Shown here: piece by piece, positions 1-12,641 of the stretch
Layout of the letters: each line of letters starts with the position of its first letter
Position numbering within the stretch: position 1 is the first letter of the stretch
Source: Sciurus carolinensis
Taxonomy: Eukaryota > Chordata > Mammalia > Rodentia > Sciuridae
Reading direction: 5' to 3'
Length of the DNA: 64,000 nt
NCBI RefSeq assembly: GCF_902686445.1
Contig: NW_025920106.1
Span: 2,976,001 to 3,040,000 of the forward strand
Position numbers and translations under genes: made by a program
The notes under the pieces: generated by a model
What the model saw: the letters and a program-made list of their open reading frames with translations, nothing else
The model's database searches: none
Told to the model about the DNA's origin: nothing

Positions 1-1695
1 ACAGCTGTCAGAAAGCTGTTTTAGAAATGTCTTCTGCACTATATATTGCTCAGTGATACCCTTTCCTTTATCAATACTAAACTTATTTCTGCAGTTTAAA
101 AATTCTCATGCTGTGTCAATACCTAAATGTTTATATATTATAAACAAAATATATTAATATTTTTTTTTATCTTGCAGCCACTCTGGTATAAAAAAAAGGA
201 TATCTCATAAATAAAAGCTACAGTGCCATTCACTCAGTGGTTATTTTGGACCACTCCGCCCCCTCTGTTATTCATTTTTTCTCCCAAAACATCCCCACAT
301 CCCCACAGTGGAAGCATATAATTAAAAAAATTTAAGTCCCTGGGATGTATGGTTCACATCAAGACATAATTTGAGTACTTTCAAATAATGTACAGCTCTT
401 CATGTAAGAAACACTTTTTGTGGTCACAGTTACCTTAAAAAGTAATTATATTCAGGGGCTAGCCTCTTTGCTTTGGATGCTGGTGCTGGGGTGTAACAAG
501 TTGTTGCTTTTGTTATCTGTATACAGCTGCTTGCTTTAAATTTGTAGATAGTGAAATAGTTTTTCTTGCATGTCTAAAATAAAATTATTTTATCTAAAAT
601 AAAGTAATAGCAACTATCAAAATTATTTCCATGGGACTAGTGTAAATGAAGGTTTTCCTGTTTCTATCATTATTATTTTTCTCCCTCCTCCTTTTTACAT
701 GGAGTATTCAAATGTTTTACACTTTTGCTACATCTGAATCTGATAATATCTGAAACTCATTATTCCACTACCCAACTCTGTAGACCCAATCTAACATTAT
801 TGATATGATTCTTGGGAAATATTTAGCTAAATAGACAGTCTTTATATTTTTCACTCAGAAATGAACTCATACATGGTAAGAACTTTTTCTGTCCTCTCTA
901 GGGAGCTTTCGAACGTGTATTTTTAAAAAAAATTTTTTAAGATGGATTTAACTTAGTAATGTATTTTACTTAAATATATCCAAAGTATCTTTTCCACATT
1001 ATCAGTAGAACAATTAAAATTTAATTAAACTTAAAATTTTGTGAGATAATAGATGCTTACAACTGTCCTAGGCAACTAAGGGTTTTTAGTTTTTTAAAAA
1101 TATATTTAATACATACTGACTTAACATTATTGTGTTTGTTATTGTGAAAATACTTTAAGTTGTTTTGAAACCATCACCATTATCTGTCTCTGAGAATTCT
1201 TTTTATCTTGTGAAACTGAAGATCTGTACCAGGTAATCAGTAATTTTTATTTCACTTCTTCACCCAGCAGCTACCATTTCTATTTTCTTTTTCTATAATA
1301 TCATTATAGTTATTGAATTATTTTATATTATTTTTCCTACTAAGTCTTTGAAATTTAATGTATATTTCACATTTATGACACAACTCAGTTTGTAGTAACT
1401 TCTTCCAGGTACTCATTAACAACATTTGGCTACTGACTGGTGTTTCAAATAGCCAGACCCTATGCTATAATATATACTGAATCCATATATAATTGATCTG
1501 TAGTATGTGGTATAAATCATTTCTGTCATGCTTTCTTAATTTTATTCTTATTTGTTATTATGAAAAATAGGCAGTTTCCACTTTTCAAAAATTTTGAAAT
1601 AAGCAGGCCCCAATTTAAAAAAAAAATTGTATGCCCAGAATCTGAATTGATGTCTATATAGTTGGTTAGGCATGAGTAACCATATGACTGTGTTT
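1..1695. other. AT-rich non-coding DNA, no gene seen
   Basis: This stretch is AT-rich, has many poly-A and poly-T runs, and contains no reading frame with recognisable protein similarity. I saw no clear SINE or LTR in it. It ends at the target-site copy of the LINE-1 that follows. Confidence 0.6.
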
Positions 1696-1708
1696 AAAAA
1701 GTATGCTG

Positions 1709-3447
1709 ATTGGATTATTTGTATTCTTGGTGTAGAGTTTTTGAGTTCTTTATATAATCTGGAAATTAGCGCTCTATCTGAAGTATGAGTGGCAAAGATT
1801 TTCTCCCACTCTGTAAGCTCTCTCTTCATATTACTGATAGTTTCCTTTGCTGAGAGAAAGCTTTTTAGTTTGAATCTATCCCAGTTGTTGATTCTTGCTT
1901 TTATTTCTTGTGCTATGGGAGTCCTCTTAAGGAAGTCTGATCCTAAGCAGACATGTTGAAGATTTGGAACTACATTTTCTTCTATAAGATGCAGGGTCTC
2001 TGGTCTGATTCTGAGGTCCTTGATCCATTTTGAGCTGAGTTTTGTGCAGGGTGAGAGATAGGGGTTTAGTTTCATTCTGTTGCATATTGTTTTCCAGTTT
2101 TCCCAGCACCATTTGTTGAATGGGCTAGCTTTTCTCCATTGCATATTTTTGGCCCCTTTGTCTAGTATGAGAAAATTGTATTTATTTGGGTTTGTGTTCT
2201 TGTCCTCTATTCTGTACCACTATCTACCTGTCTGTTTTGGTACCAATACCATGCCATTTTTGTTACTATTGCTTTGTAGTAGAGTTGAAGATCTGGTATT
2301 GTGATACCCCCTGCTTCGCTCTTTCTGTTAAGAATTGCTTTAGCTATTCTGGGTTTCTTTTTCTTCCTGATAAATTTCATAATTGCTTGCTCTATTTCTG
2401 TAAGGTACATCATTGGGATTTTAATTGGAATTGCATTGAATCTGTATAGCACTTTTGGTAGTATGACCATTTTGACAATATTAATTCTATGTATCCAAGA
2501 ACATGGGAAATCTTTGCATCTTCTAAGGTTTTCTTTAATTTCTTTCTTTAGTGTTCTGTAGTTCTTATTGTAGAGGTCTTTCTATAATCCAGTCAACAAA
2601 TGGACTAAGGAAATGAACAGACACTTCACAGAAGAAGCTGTACAAGCAATCAACAAATACATGAAAAAGTGTTCAACATCTCTAGTAATAAGAGAAAATC
2701 AAATCAAAACTACCCCAAGATTCCATCTCACCCCAATTAGAATGGTGATTATCAAGAACACAAGCAACAATAAGTGTTGGAGAAGATGTGGGGAAATAGG
2801 TACACTCATACATTGCTGGTGGGGTTGCAAATTAGTGCACCCGCTCTGGAAAGCAGTATGGAGATTCCTTAGAAAGCTTGGAATGGAACCATCATTTGAC
2901 CCAGATATCCCACTCCTTGGCCTATACCCAAAGGACTTAAAATCAGCATACTACAGAGATACAGCCACATCAATGTCCATTGCTGCTCAATTCACCATAG
3001 CCAGATTGTGGAGCCAACCTAGATGTCCTTCAATTGAAGAATGGATAAAGAAACTGTGGCATATATATACAATGGAATATTACTCTGTCATAAAGAATGA
3101 TAAAATTAAGTCATTTTCAGGCAAATGGATGCAATTGGATAATATCATGCTAAGTGAGAAAAGCCAATCTCAAAAAACCAAGAATGAATGATCTCACTGA
3201 TAAGCAGATGACATATAATGGGGGTGGGAGGGATTAGTATTAGGGTTAGGGTTAGGGTTAAGGAGGGTGACAAGAATGGAGGAAGGAAGGACTGTATAGA
3301 GGGAAAAGGGGTGGGGGAAGGCAAAATTAACAGAATGAATCAAACAACTTTACCCTATGTAAATTTATGATTACACAAATGGTATGCCTTTACTCCATGT
3401 ACAAACAGAGAAACAACATGTATCCCATTTGTTTAAAATTAAAAAAA
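1709..3447. mobile_element. 5'-inverted, truncated LINE-1 insertion (twin-priming type)
   Basis: Positions 1,709 to about 2,583 are LINE-1 ORF2 sequence on the minus strand, and about 2,584 to 3,447 are the adjoining ORF2 3' end plus 3' UTR on the plus strand. Both parts match the fuller LINE-1 at 5,579-12,641 (its region about 10,900-11,775 and then about 11,760 to the end), so the 5' part of a truncated copy has been flipped. The plus part encodes the C-terminal Cys-rich segment (CWRRCGEIGTLIHCWWGC) and ends in an A-rich tail. Likely target-site duplications are AAAAAGTATGCTG (1,696-1,708) and AAAAAGTTTGCTG (3,443-3,455), with one mismatch. Inversion plus 5' truncation is the known product of twin priming during LINE-1 integration. 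The open frames at 1,548-2,144 (minus) and 2,613-3,191 (plus) are fragments of ORF2, not genes. Confidence 0.93.
3235..3262 (+). repeat. Telomere-like TTAGGG run inside LINE-1 3' UTR
   Basis: Three consecutive TTAGGG units and a partial one occur at about 3,238-3,260 within the purine-rich LINE-1 3' UTR. The related copy near 12,420 has a degenerate form (TTTTAGGGTTAGAGTGAGGGTTAGGG), so this is an element-encoded G-rich tract rather than a former chromosome end. Confidence 0.8.
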
Positions 3448-3455
3448 GTTTGCTG

Positions 3456-3549
3456 GATTGGGGAGATAGCTCAGTTGGTAGAGTGCTTGCCTCACAAGCA
3501 CAAGACACTGGGTTCAATCCCCAGCACCGCAAAAAAAAAAAAAAAAAAA
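3456..3549 (+). mobile_element. ID-type SINE (tRNA-derived) with poly-A tail
   Basis: The body reads like a tRNA-derived ID element: GGGAGATAGCTCAGTTGGTA (A box region) and GGTTCAATCCC (B box), then a poly-A tail of about 20 bases. GTTTGCTG flanks it at 3,448-3,455 and 3,551-3,558 as the target-site duplication. It inserted directly into the tail junction of the preceding LINE-1. Confidence 0.92.
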
Positions 3550-3558
3550 TGTTTGCTG

Positions 3559-5224
3559 TCTAAGAAGTGGAGTTTATGAGCTCTTAGGACTTTGGAGATT
3601 TCTTGGCAACTCTGTTGGGGTCAACACAATTACCATGCTTGATGACTTGGTAGAGGGACTCTCTCTTGTGTCTGTAGGGTAAAGTCTTATTTCAGACTCA
3701 TTTAGAGAGATGAGACATAGCTCTGTTCGTCTTAAATATCTAGTATATTTAAGTGAATGGCATTGATGACTGACCATGAAGGTAGCTGGATAAATTTGAC
3801 AGTTTGATATGAGATATCATTTAGGACAGCCCTACATTAAAAAGGGTTTTTTTTATTCAACTTTTATTTCATTGACTACCTCCTTGCTTGGTAAAATACC
3901 TGTGTTATGTTATCTTTAAATCCACATCAAAACCTCCATTTTTGCCTAAGGTGGGGTAACTTGTAAAAGACCAAATCTTCTGCTGAAACTACTAGAAGCA
4001 CTACGAAACTAAAATATTTGTAAATCTTCTGAGTTAGTTAAGATTCAGGAAAAGATACAGACATATTCTGAACTAGGTTTTCTCCTGTGTTTTCTAACTC
4101 TTAAGCTGTGTAAAGAAAAAGGAGAAAAGCTGAGTAGGTTATAAAAAATAAGCAAAAAGCAACTGGAGTATTTGCATGGAGCTTTTGACAGTTTGTTGTT
4201 CTGGCTCAGGTTACAGTGGAATCTGTTGAAGGGCTGTGTCACAAGAGTGAGGACAAACCACATGCAGGTCAATCTTTATAATAGTATTCAAACTCAGTCT
4301 CAAGATCTCTGTTCCTGATTGGATTGAGTTGATCTCTTCATCTACTTGACTTTGCTCTAGAAAAGAATTAAATTTTCTTTTGTGGAAGGTAACAGTATCT
4401 AGAATCTATTTTTCCTAAAGGCATTTTATAAAATCATTCACATAGAGTGCTTGGCAGTCAATAAAAAATTGCAAAGTGTACAGTAAGACCAAGAGAAAAA
4501 AATCAAGAACAGGAATGGTTCAAAGCACCAAAACAGTCTTGATACAGATTACCCAGACTTGGGAGTTACAGAGGCATTAAAACATGATAACTAATCTAGT
4601 TATGAAAATGCAAGGTGAGATTGAAAATTTTACTAGAGAAGGTGGATCTATAGAAAATAAAAGGAAATTTTGAAACAGATAAAATGTAGTAACTAAAATG
4701 AAGAACCTGATAGATAGGTTTAATTGCAGGTTAAACAGATTTGAAAAGAGGAATAGTAATCTAAATGATAAATTAATAGAAAATATTCAGAATATACTTG
4801 TCAGTTTGGTGTTATAACCAAACCAAGCAGAGTCATGAATTCTTTTCAATAATTCAGAAAAGTCCATCTCCTATTTTACAGCTTAGGAGTGAAAAAAGTC
4901 TTTATTATAGTGTAATTATAATTCTTGCTATTTCAATATGTGTGGTTTTATATTTTTCTTGTAGTATTTATTTTGAAATGTATAGTAAATATAATATGGA
5001 GATGGTAAGGAACAAAATTATTGCTCCTTGTAAATTTTTACATGATACCCTCCATTCAGCCTCTGAGCAAACAAAAATCATTGCATATCTAGTACCTTAT
5101 GCAGAGGTCACCTGTTCAGCAAACTCAAACACTTAGAATAGAGCCTTAGCATGAGACAATAAGCAAAACACAGACAGAAATATGTAAACAGAGGTGATTG
5201 GTAAAACATGTATTTTAGCATAAA
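3559..5224. other. AT-rich non-coding DNA, no gene seen
   Basis: There is no recognisable coding sequence, structured RNA or repeat family here. The 112-codon open frame at 4,798-5,136 has no recognisable similarity and low-complexity composition. Confidence 0.5.
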
Positions 5225-5362
5225 GAAGTTTTTAAAAACATTAGTTATAGATAGATACAATTTCTTTATTTTGTTTATTTTTATGTGTTACTGAGGATTG
5301 AACCCAGTGCCTCACATATGCCAGGCAAACACTCCACCACTGAGCCACAACCCCAATCCAAC
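5225..5362 (-). mobile_element. tRNA-derived SINE, sciurid type
   Basis: Read on the minus strand it contains GGTTGTGGCTCAGTGGTGGAG and GGGTTCAATCCTCAGTAACA followed by an AAATAAACAAAATAAAG-type tail. This is the ID-related SINE with an A-rich tail that recurs throughout the window. Confidence 0.85.
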
Positions 5363-5578
5363 CATAAAGGAGTTAATGAGGACCTTACTCTTATGTAGGA
5401 TAATGCTTATAGTATAATGGTGATCTGGTAAACCTGTCATTGAAAATCAGAAAGTAAATTGGAAAGAAGTGATGGGTAAATTGTTGAAGAAATGGGTTTG
5501 GTAGCAAGTACATTGTTTCATCCTTTGTAAGACTATACCATGAATTGTATCATTCATTTATGTATGTATAAGAAAGAA

Positions 5579-7482
5579 GAGGGTTCAAGATGGCGGACTA
5601 GAGGGCGGCTGCATTTCATGTTGCTCCAGGACTCAAGATTCAAAAGAGGAGATAGTGACTTGGGACCAACTCAAAGCCGCCGGGTGAGTTTCTCCCATAG
5701 GGGAGGCGTCCCGGATGGTGCAGTAGCCCCGGAACGCAGAGAACTTTGTGAAGTAGAGTGACGCGGCGAGACGCCCCTCCCCCACCAGAGCGGTAAAAAC
5801 GGACAGCAAAGTGGAGCGAAAAATGGCAGATTGAAGTTTCCAGGACTGCGGGCAGCTTCTCTAACCTAAGGAGACTCGTCTGCGAAGGGTGAGGCTCCCA
5901 AGCCCGGGAGGGAGGTCCAGGCCCCTGGGAACGTTGCCTGAGAAGGCTGCCCTGCCCAGGCAGCAAGACACACCTCCCCCGCTGGAGCAGTGAACTCGGA
6001 AAGCGGGGAACTTTGCAAAGGAGGTTGCGCGACACACCACTTGGTTTTGAATCGATCTGCCAGGGCTCCAGCGGCTGCCAGAGAAAGAGTGGGGTGGCGA
6101 GTTTTTTGGATCCAGCAACTGCCTGAGCAACGGGGAGGGGGCTGTCCAGAGGAGGTGGAGGTACGCAGTGAGTGGCTTGGTCGCTAAGCGCCCACACAGA
6201 GCACCGGGTGGCTGCCTGGAGGAAGAGACAAGCGACGGGTCACTGGGGCTTGGAGCATATGTACGAGGCTCCAAGTGACTGGTCAGAGGGTGGGTCGCAT
6301 AGCCAGGCGATTAGGTGCATAGCACGGTCCAGTCCAGGGACCTAGGCACCTTTTCTTGAATGAACTACACAGAGACAAGCTGAGGGGCGAAGTGAAGGTT
6401 CCAGGACTGCGGGCAGCTTCTCTAAGAAGGGACAACCTAAGGAGACTCGTCTACGGAGGGTGAGGCTCCCAGGCCCAGGAGGTAGGTCTGGGCCCCAGGG
6501 AAGGCTGCCCTGCCCAGGCAGCAAGACACACCTACCCCCGCTGGAACAGTGAGCTCGGAAAGTGGGGAACCTTGCAGAGGAGGCCGAGCAGCACACCGCT
6601 TGTTTTTTTTGTTTTTTTGGAGCAATCTGCCAGGGCTCCGGGGGCTGCCAGAGAAAGAGTTGGGTGGCGAGCTATTTGGATTCAGCAACCACCTGAACAA
6701 CGGGGAGGGGGCTGTCCTGAGGAGGTGGAGGTGCGCAATGAGTGGCTTGGTCTCCAAGCGCCCACACAGAACACCGGGTGGCTGACTGGAGGAAGAGTCG
6801 AGTGACGGGTCACTGGGGCTTGGAGCATATGTACGAGGCTCCAAGTGACTGCTCAGAGGAGGGGTCGCATAGCCAGGTGATTAGGTGCAAAGCACGGTCC
6901 GAGCCGGGGATCTAAGCACCTTTTCTTGAAAGAGCTACACAGAGACCAGCTGAGGGGTGGAGCGAAGGTTCCAGGACTGCGGGCAGCTTCTCTGAGGAGG
7001 GGCTACCTAAGGAGACTTGTCTGCGAAGGGCAGGGCTCCCAGGCCCAGAAGGTAGGTCCCGGCCCCTGGGAACATTGCCTGGGAAGGCTGCCCTGCCCAG
7101 GCAGTAGTTGTGGACTGAGGGGAACCTCTAGGAGGGGAACTGACCAGCGAGACCTCCCCATCGGGTGAGTCTTACCACAAGGACGGTAAAACCAGAGACA
7201 CAAGCCCAAACAGGCCTTGCTTCAGTCCGCAGCCTAGTTCCCTTTTGGATGACCATTGGTCAACAAGTAGAGGCACCTCTGCCCACTAGCAGGGAATATA
7301 CCCCACCTGAAGACCACCACCCCTAGAGAGGCAGCTTCCTTGGGGAACACCACAGTATCAACTTCCTCCAAGACTTCAGGCTACTGAAGGATAAGAGGGG
7401 ATACACTAGCAATCTTCAGGGACATTATAAGTCAATAGAGGAAATCTGCAACATCTCAGAAGTTCACTGATACCTGAACGAC
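5579..7482 (+). promoter_or_regulatory. LINE-1 5' UTR with tandem monomers of about 565 bp
   Basis: The segment starting CCAGGACTGCGGGCAGCTTC occurs at 5,840, 6,401 and 6,971, giving spacings of 561 and 570 bp. Two complete monomers and one partial monomer are therefore stacked in front of ORF1. The region is GC- and CpG-rich, unlike its surroundings. In rodent LINE-1s tandem 5' monomers act as the promoter; that role here is inferred. Several open frames in this stretch (for example 5,640-6,197 minus and 6,437-6,844 minus) are by-products of CpG-rich repeats. Confidence 0.85.
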
Positions 7483-8494
7483 ATGAGAAAGCAAGGGAAG
7501 AAAATGCCTCAAACAAATCTGGATGTTACATCAATAAAATCCAATGACAGCATGGCAGAAGAAATGTCAGAAAGGGAGTTCAGAATGTACATAATTAACA
7601 TGATAAGGGAAGAAAACGATGAAATGAAAGAGCAAATGCAGTCATTGAATGAACGCACCAATCGACAGTTAAAAGAGCAAATACAGGAAGCAAAAGACCA
7701 TTGCAATAAAGAGTTAAAGATATTGAAAAAATAAAACAAACAGAAATCCTTGAAATGAAGTAAACAATAAACCAAATTAAGAACTCCATAGAAAGCACAA
7801 CCAATAGGATAGAACACCTGGAAAACAGAACCTCAGATATTGAAGACAAAATATTTAACCTCGAAAACAAAATCGAACAGAGAAGATGATAAGAAATCAT
7901 GAACAGAATCTCCAAGAACTATGGGATATCATGAAAAGGCCAAATTTGAGAATTATTGGGATTGAGGAAGTCTTAGAGAAACAAACCAAAGGAATGAACA
8001 ATCTATTCAATGAAATAATATCAGAAAATTTCCCAAATCTGAAGAACGAAATGGAAAATAAAGTCCAAGAGGCTTATAGGACTCCAAATACACAAAATTA
8101 CAACAGACCCACACCAAGGCACATTATAATGAAAATACCTAACGTACAAAATAAAGACAGAATCTTAAAGGCTGTGAGAGAAAAGAACCAAATTACATTC
8201 AGGGGGAAGCCAATACGGATATCAGCAGATTTTTCAATCCAGACCCTAAAAGCTAGAAGGGCCTGGAATAACATTTTTCAAGCCCTAAAAGAAAATGGAT
8301 GCCAACCAAGAATCTTATATCCAGCAAAACTTACCTTCAGATTTGACGATGAAATAAAATCCTTCCATGATAAACAAAAGCTAAAAGAATATACAAAAAG
8401 AAAGCCAGCATTACAGAATATTCTCAGCAAAATATTCCATGAAGAAGATATGAAAAACAAAGAAGCAAATCAGCAAAGGGAGGAGATATCCTAA
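7483..8494 (+). pseudogene. LINE-1 ORF1 (RNA-binding chaperone), frameshifted
   Basis: ORF1 proteins are trimeric nucleic-acid chaperones that coat LINE-1 RNA. The N-terminal part (7,483-7,734) starts MRKQGKKMPQTN and leads into a charged, Glu/Lys-rich stretch of coiled-coil type. The frame then stops at a TAA and the RNA-binding and C-terminal parts (7,886-8,494) continue in another frame, with conserved segments such as ILKAVREKNQITFRG, and LKARRAWNNIFQALKEN. The region between (7,735-7,885) still looks like coiled-coil coding sequence after frame changes. No intact protein can be made. Confidence 0.9.
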
Positions 8495-8554
8495 AGGAAC
8501 TCTCAAATAAAGAGGAACCAAGTCGTGTCAAAAATAAGCAAATAAATGAATAAA

Positions 8555-11500
8555 ATGAGTCAAATGACCGGGAATACAAATCATATCTCAATAATAACCC
8601 TGAATATTAATGGCCTGAATTCATCAATCAAAAGACATAGACTGGCAGATTGGATAAAAAAGAAAGATCCAACAATATGTTGACTGCAAGAGACTCATCT
8701 CTTAGAAAGAGATACCCAAAGACTAAAGGTGAAAGGATGGGAAAAAACTTACCATGCACATGGACCCAGCAAAAAAGCTGGGGTATCCATCCTCATTTCA
8801 GATAAAGTGAACTTCAAGCCAAAGTTAATCAGAAGGGATAAAGAAGGACATTTCATAATGCTTAAAGGAACCATAAATCAGCAAGACATAACAATCATAA
8901 ATATCTATGCCCCAAACAGTGGCTCACCCATGTATGTCAAACAAATCCTTCTCAATCTCAGAAACCAAATAGACCACAATACAATAATACTAGGTGATTT
9001 TAACATGCCTCTCTCACCACTGGACAGATCTTCCAAACAAAAATTGAACAAAGAAACCATAGATCTCAATAACACAATCAATAATTTAGACTTAACAGAT
9101 ATTTATAGAATATACCATCCAACGAATAGTGAATACACTTTCTTCTCAGCAGCACATGGATCCTTCTCTAAAATAGACCATATATTATGCCACAAAGCTA
9201 ATGTTAGCAAATACAAGAAGATAGAGACACTTCCTTGTATTTTATCAGACCATAATGGATTTAAACTAGAAATAAATGAAAGAGCAAAAAACAGAAATTA
9301 CTCCAACACCTGGAGATTAAACAATATGCTATTATATGAGGAATGGATAACAGAAGATATTAGGAAGGAAATTTAAAAATTCTTAGAGGTAAACGAGAAC
9401 AAAGAAACATCGTACCAAAATCTCTGGGACACTATCAAAGCAGTACTTAGAGGAAGATTTATTTCATGGAGCGCATTTAATAAAAAAAATAAAACTCAAA
9501 AAATAAACGACCTAACACTACAGCTCAAAGCCCTAGAAAAAGAAGAACAGACCAACACCAAAAGTAGTAGAAGACAGGAAATAGTTAAACTCAGAGCTGA
9601 AATCAACAAAATTGAAAAAAAAGAAACAATACAAAAAATTGACAAAATAAATAATTGGTTCTTCAAAAAAATAAACAAAATTGATAAACCTTTAGCCACA
9701 ACTAACAAAGAGAAGACGAGAGAAAACCCAAATCACCAAAATTCGGAATGAACAAGGAAATATCACAAGAGACACGATTGAAATACAAAACATAATTAGA
9801 AGCTATTTTGAAAATCTATATTCAAACAAAATAGAAAATTTCGAAGATATCAACAAGTTTCTAGAGACCTATGAATTGTCTAAACTAAACGAGAAGGACA
9901 TACACAATTTAAATAGACCAATTTCAAGTAATGAAATAGAAGAAGTCATCAAAAGCCTACCAACAAAGAAAAGTCCAGGACCTGATGGTTTCTCAGCCGA
10001 GTTCTACAAAACCTTTAAAGAAGAGCTCATTCCAATACTTTTCAAAGTATTCCATGAAATCGAAGAGTAGGGAACCCTCCCAAACTCATTCTACGAAGCC
10101 AATATCACCCTGATACCTAAACCAGACAGAGACACATCGAGGAAAGAAAATTTCAGACCAATATCCTTAATGAACATCGACGCAAAAATTCTCAACAAAA
10201 TTTTAGCAAATCGCATACGAAAATGTATTAAAAAGATAGTGCATCATGATCAAGTGGGTTTCATCCCAGGGATGCAAGTTTGGTTAAACATCAGGAAATC
10301 AATAAATGTAATTCACCATATCAACAGACTTAAAGTCAAGAATCACATGATTATTTCAATAGATGCAGAAAAAGCATTTGATATAATACAGCACCCCTTC
10401 ATGCTCAAAACACTAGAAAAAATAGGAATAGTGGGAACGTTCCTTAACATTGTAAAGGCCATCTATGCTAAGCCCATGGCTAATATTATTCTTAATGGTG
10501 AAAAACTGAAAGCATTTGCCCTAAAAACTGGAACAAGGCAGGGATGCACTCTATCACTACTTATATTCATCATCATTCTTGAGACTCTAGCCAGAGCAAT
10601 TAGACAAACCAAAGAAATTAAAGGGATACGAATTGGAAAAGAAGAACTCAAACTATCCCTATTTGCTGATGATATGATTATATACTTAGAGGAACCAGGA
10701 AATTCCACCAGAAAACTCTTAGAACTCAAAAGTGAATTCAGTAAAGTAGCAGGATACAAGATCAATGCTCATAAATCCAATGCATTTTTATACATAAGTG
10801 ATGAATCTTCAGAAAGAGAAGTTAGGAAAACTACTCCATTCACAATAGCCTCGAAAAAAATAAAATACTTGGGAATCAATCTCACAAAAGAGGTGAAAGA
10901 CCTCTACAATGAGAACTACAGAACACTAAAGAAAGAAATTAAAGAACACCTTAGAAGATGGAAAGATCTCCCATGTTCCTGGATAGGCAGAATTAATATT
11001 GTCAAAATGGCCATACTACCAAAAGTGCTATACATATTCAGTGCAATTCCAATTAAATCCCAACGATGTACCTTACAGAAGTAGAACAAGCAATCATGAA
11101 ATTCATCTGGAAGAATAAGAAACCCAGAATTGCTAAAGCAATCCTTCGCAGGAAAAATGAAGCAGGGGGTATTGCAATAGCTGAACTTCAACTGTACTAC
11201 AAAGCAATAGTAACAAAAACGGCATGGTATTGGTACCAAAATAGACAGGTAGATCAATGGTACAGAATAGAGGACACGGACACAAACCCAAATAAATATA
11301 ATTTCCTCATACTAGACAAAGGCTCCAAAAATATGCAATGGAGAAAAGATAGCCTCTTCAACAAATGGTGCTGGGAAAATTGGAAATCCATAAGCAACAA
11401 AATGAAAATAAACCCATATCTCTCACCGTGCACAAAACTAAACTCAAAATGGATTAAGGACCCCGGAATCAGACCAGAGACCCTGCATCTTATAGAAGAA

Positions 11501-12388
11501 AAAATAGGTCCACATCTTCAACATGTCGGCTTAGGACCAGACTTTCTCAACAGGACTCCCATGGCACAAGAAATAAAAACAAGAATCAACAACTGGGATA
11601 GATTCAAACTAAAAAGCTTTCTCTCAGCAAAGGAAACTATCAGCAATGTGAAGAAAGAGCCTACAGAGTGGGAGAAAATCTTTGCCAATCATACTTCAGA
11701 TAGAGCACTAGTCTCCAGAATCTATAAAGAACTCAAAAAACTCAACACCAAGACTACAAATAACCCAATCGACAAATGGTCTAAGGAAATGAACAGACAC
11801 TTTACAGAAGAAGATCTACAAGCAATCAACAAACATATGGAAAAATGTTCAACATCTCTAGTAATAAAAGAAATGCAAATCAAAACCACCCTAAGATTCC
11901 ATCTCACCCCAATTAGAATGGCGATTATCAAGAACACAAGCAACAACAGGTGTTGGCGAGGATGTGGGGAAAAAGATACACTCATACATTGCTTGTGGGG
12001 TTGCAAATTAGTGCAACCACTCTGGAAGGCAGTATGGAGATTCCTTAGAAAAGTTGGAATGGTACTACCATTTGACCCAGCTATCCCACTCCTTGGCCTA
12101 TACCCAAAGGACTTAAAATCAGCATATTACAGAGATACAGCCACATCAATGTTCATTGCTGCTCAATTCACCATAGCCAGATTGTGGAACCAACCTAGAT
12201 GTCCTTCAGTTGATGAATGGATAAAGAAACTGTGGCATATATATACAATGGAATATTACTCAGCCATGAAGAATGATAAAGTTATGGCATTTGCAAGCAA
12301 ATGGATGAAATTGGAGAATATCATGCTAAGTGAGATAAGCCAGTCTCAAAAAACCAAAAGAAGAATGATCTCGCTGATAAGTGGATGA
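8555..12388 (+). pseudogene. LINE-1 ORF2 (endonuclease plus reverse transcriptase), disrupted
   Basis: The ATG at 8,555 begins MSQMTGNTNHISIITLNING, a typical start of the apurinic-like endonuclease domain, which keeps LQETHL, YAPNSGSP, GDFNMP and SDHNGF. The reverse transcriptase follows with KSPGPDGF, the catalytic FADD (about 10,663-10,674), and then the C-terminal Cys-rich segment CWRGCGEKDTLIHCLWGC. Breaks seen: TGA at 8,681 (expected Cys codon), TAA at 9,374, a frame change near 9,717, TAG at 10,068 and a one-base loss near 11,057 (AAATCCC). The divergence is modest, so the copy is fairly young but dead. Confidence 0.93.
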
Positions 12389-12641
12389 TGATGCATAATG
12401 GGGCGTGGGAGGGGTTAGTTTTAGGGTTAGAGTGAGGGTTAGGGAGGGGGGCAAGAATGGGGGAAGGAAGGACTGTATAGAGGGAAAAGAGGAATGGGAG
12501 GGGTGGGGGGAAGGGGAAAAAATAACAGAATGAATCAACCAACATCACCCTATGTAAACGTATGATTACACAAATGGTATGCCTTTACTCTATGTACAAA
12601 CAGAGAAAGAACATGTATCCCATTTGTTCACAATAAAAAAA
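12389..12641 (+). other. LINE-1 3' UTR with G-rich tract
   Basis: After the ORF2 stop comes a purine-rich strand with many GGG runs (about 12,400-12,515), a possible G-quadruplex region typical of LINE-1 3' UTRs. An AATAAA-type signal and a short A-rich tail end the element. The minus-strand frames at 12,321-12,548 are the pyrimidine-rich complement, not genes. Confidence 0.8.

Larger units (their letters stand above)
5579..12641 (+). mobile_element. Near-full-length LINE-1 (about 7.1 kb), inactive
   Basis: It begins with a LINE-1-like leader (CAAGATGGCGGACTAGAGGG), has a CpG-rich monomeric 5' UTR, ORF1 and ORF2 in the usual order, a G-rich 3' UTR and an A-rich end. A 9-bp A-rich candidate target duplication, AAGAAAGAA, lies at 5,570-5,578 and 12,642-12,650, but it is low complexity and so only tentative. 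Both reading frames are broken by stops and frameshifts, so the copy cannot move by itself. It lies in the non-coding sequence upstream of the CDK17-like pseudogene. Confidence 0.95.

Noticed and set aside
3456..3549. tRNA gene at the ID element
   Set aside because: The A and B box text is tRNA-like, but the poly-A tail, target-site duplication and many relatives in the window show a retroposed SINE.
5640..7209. Pro/Ser-rich open frames in the LINE-1 5' UTR
   Set aside because: They repeat with the UTR monomers and overlap on both strands, as expected for CpG-rich repeated leader sequence.
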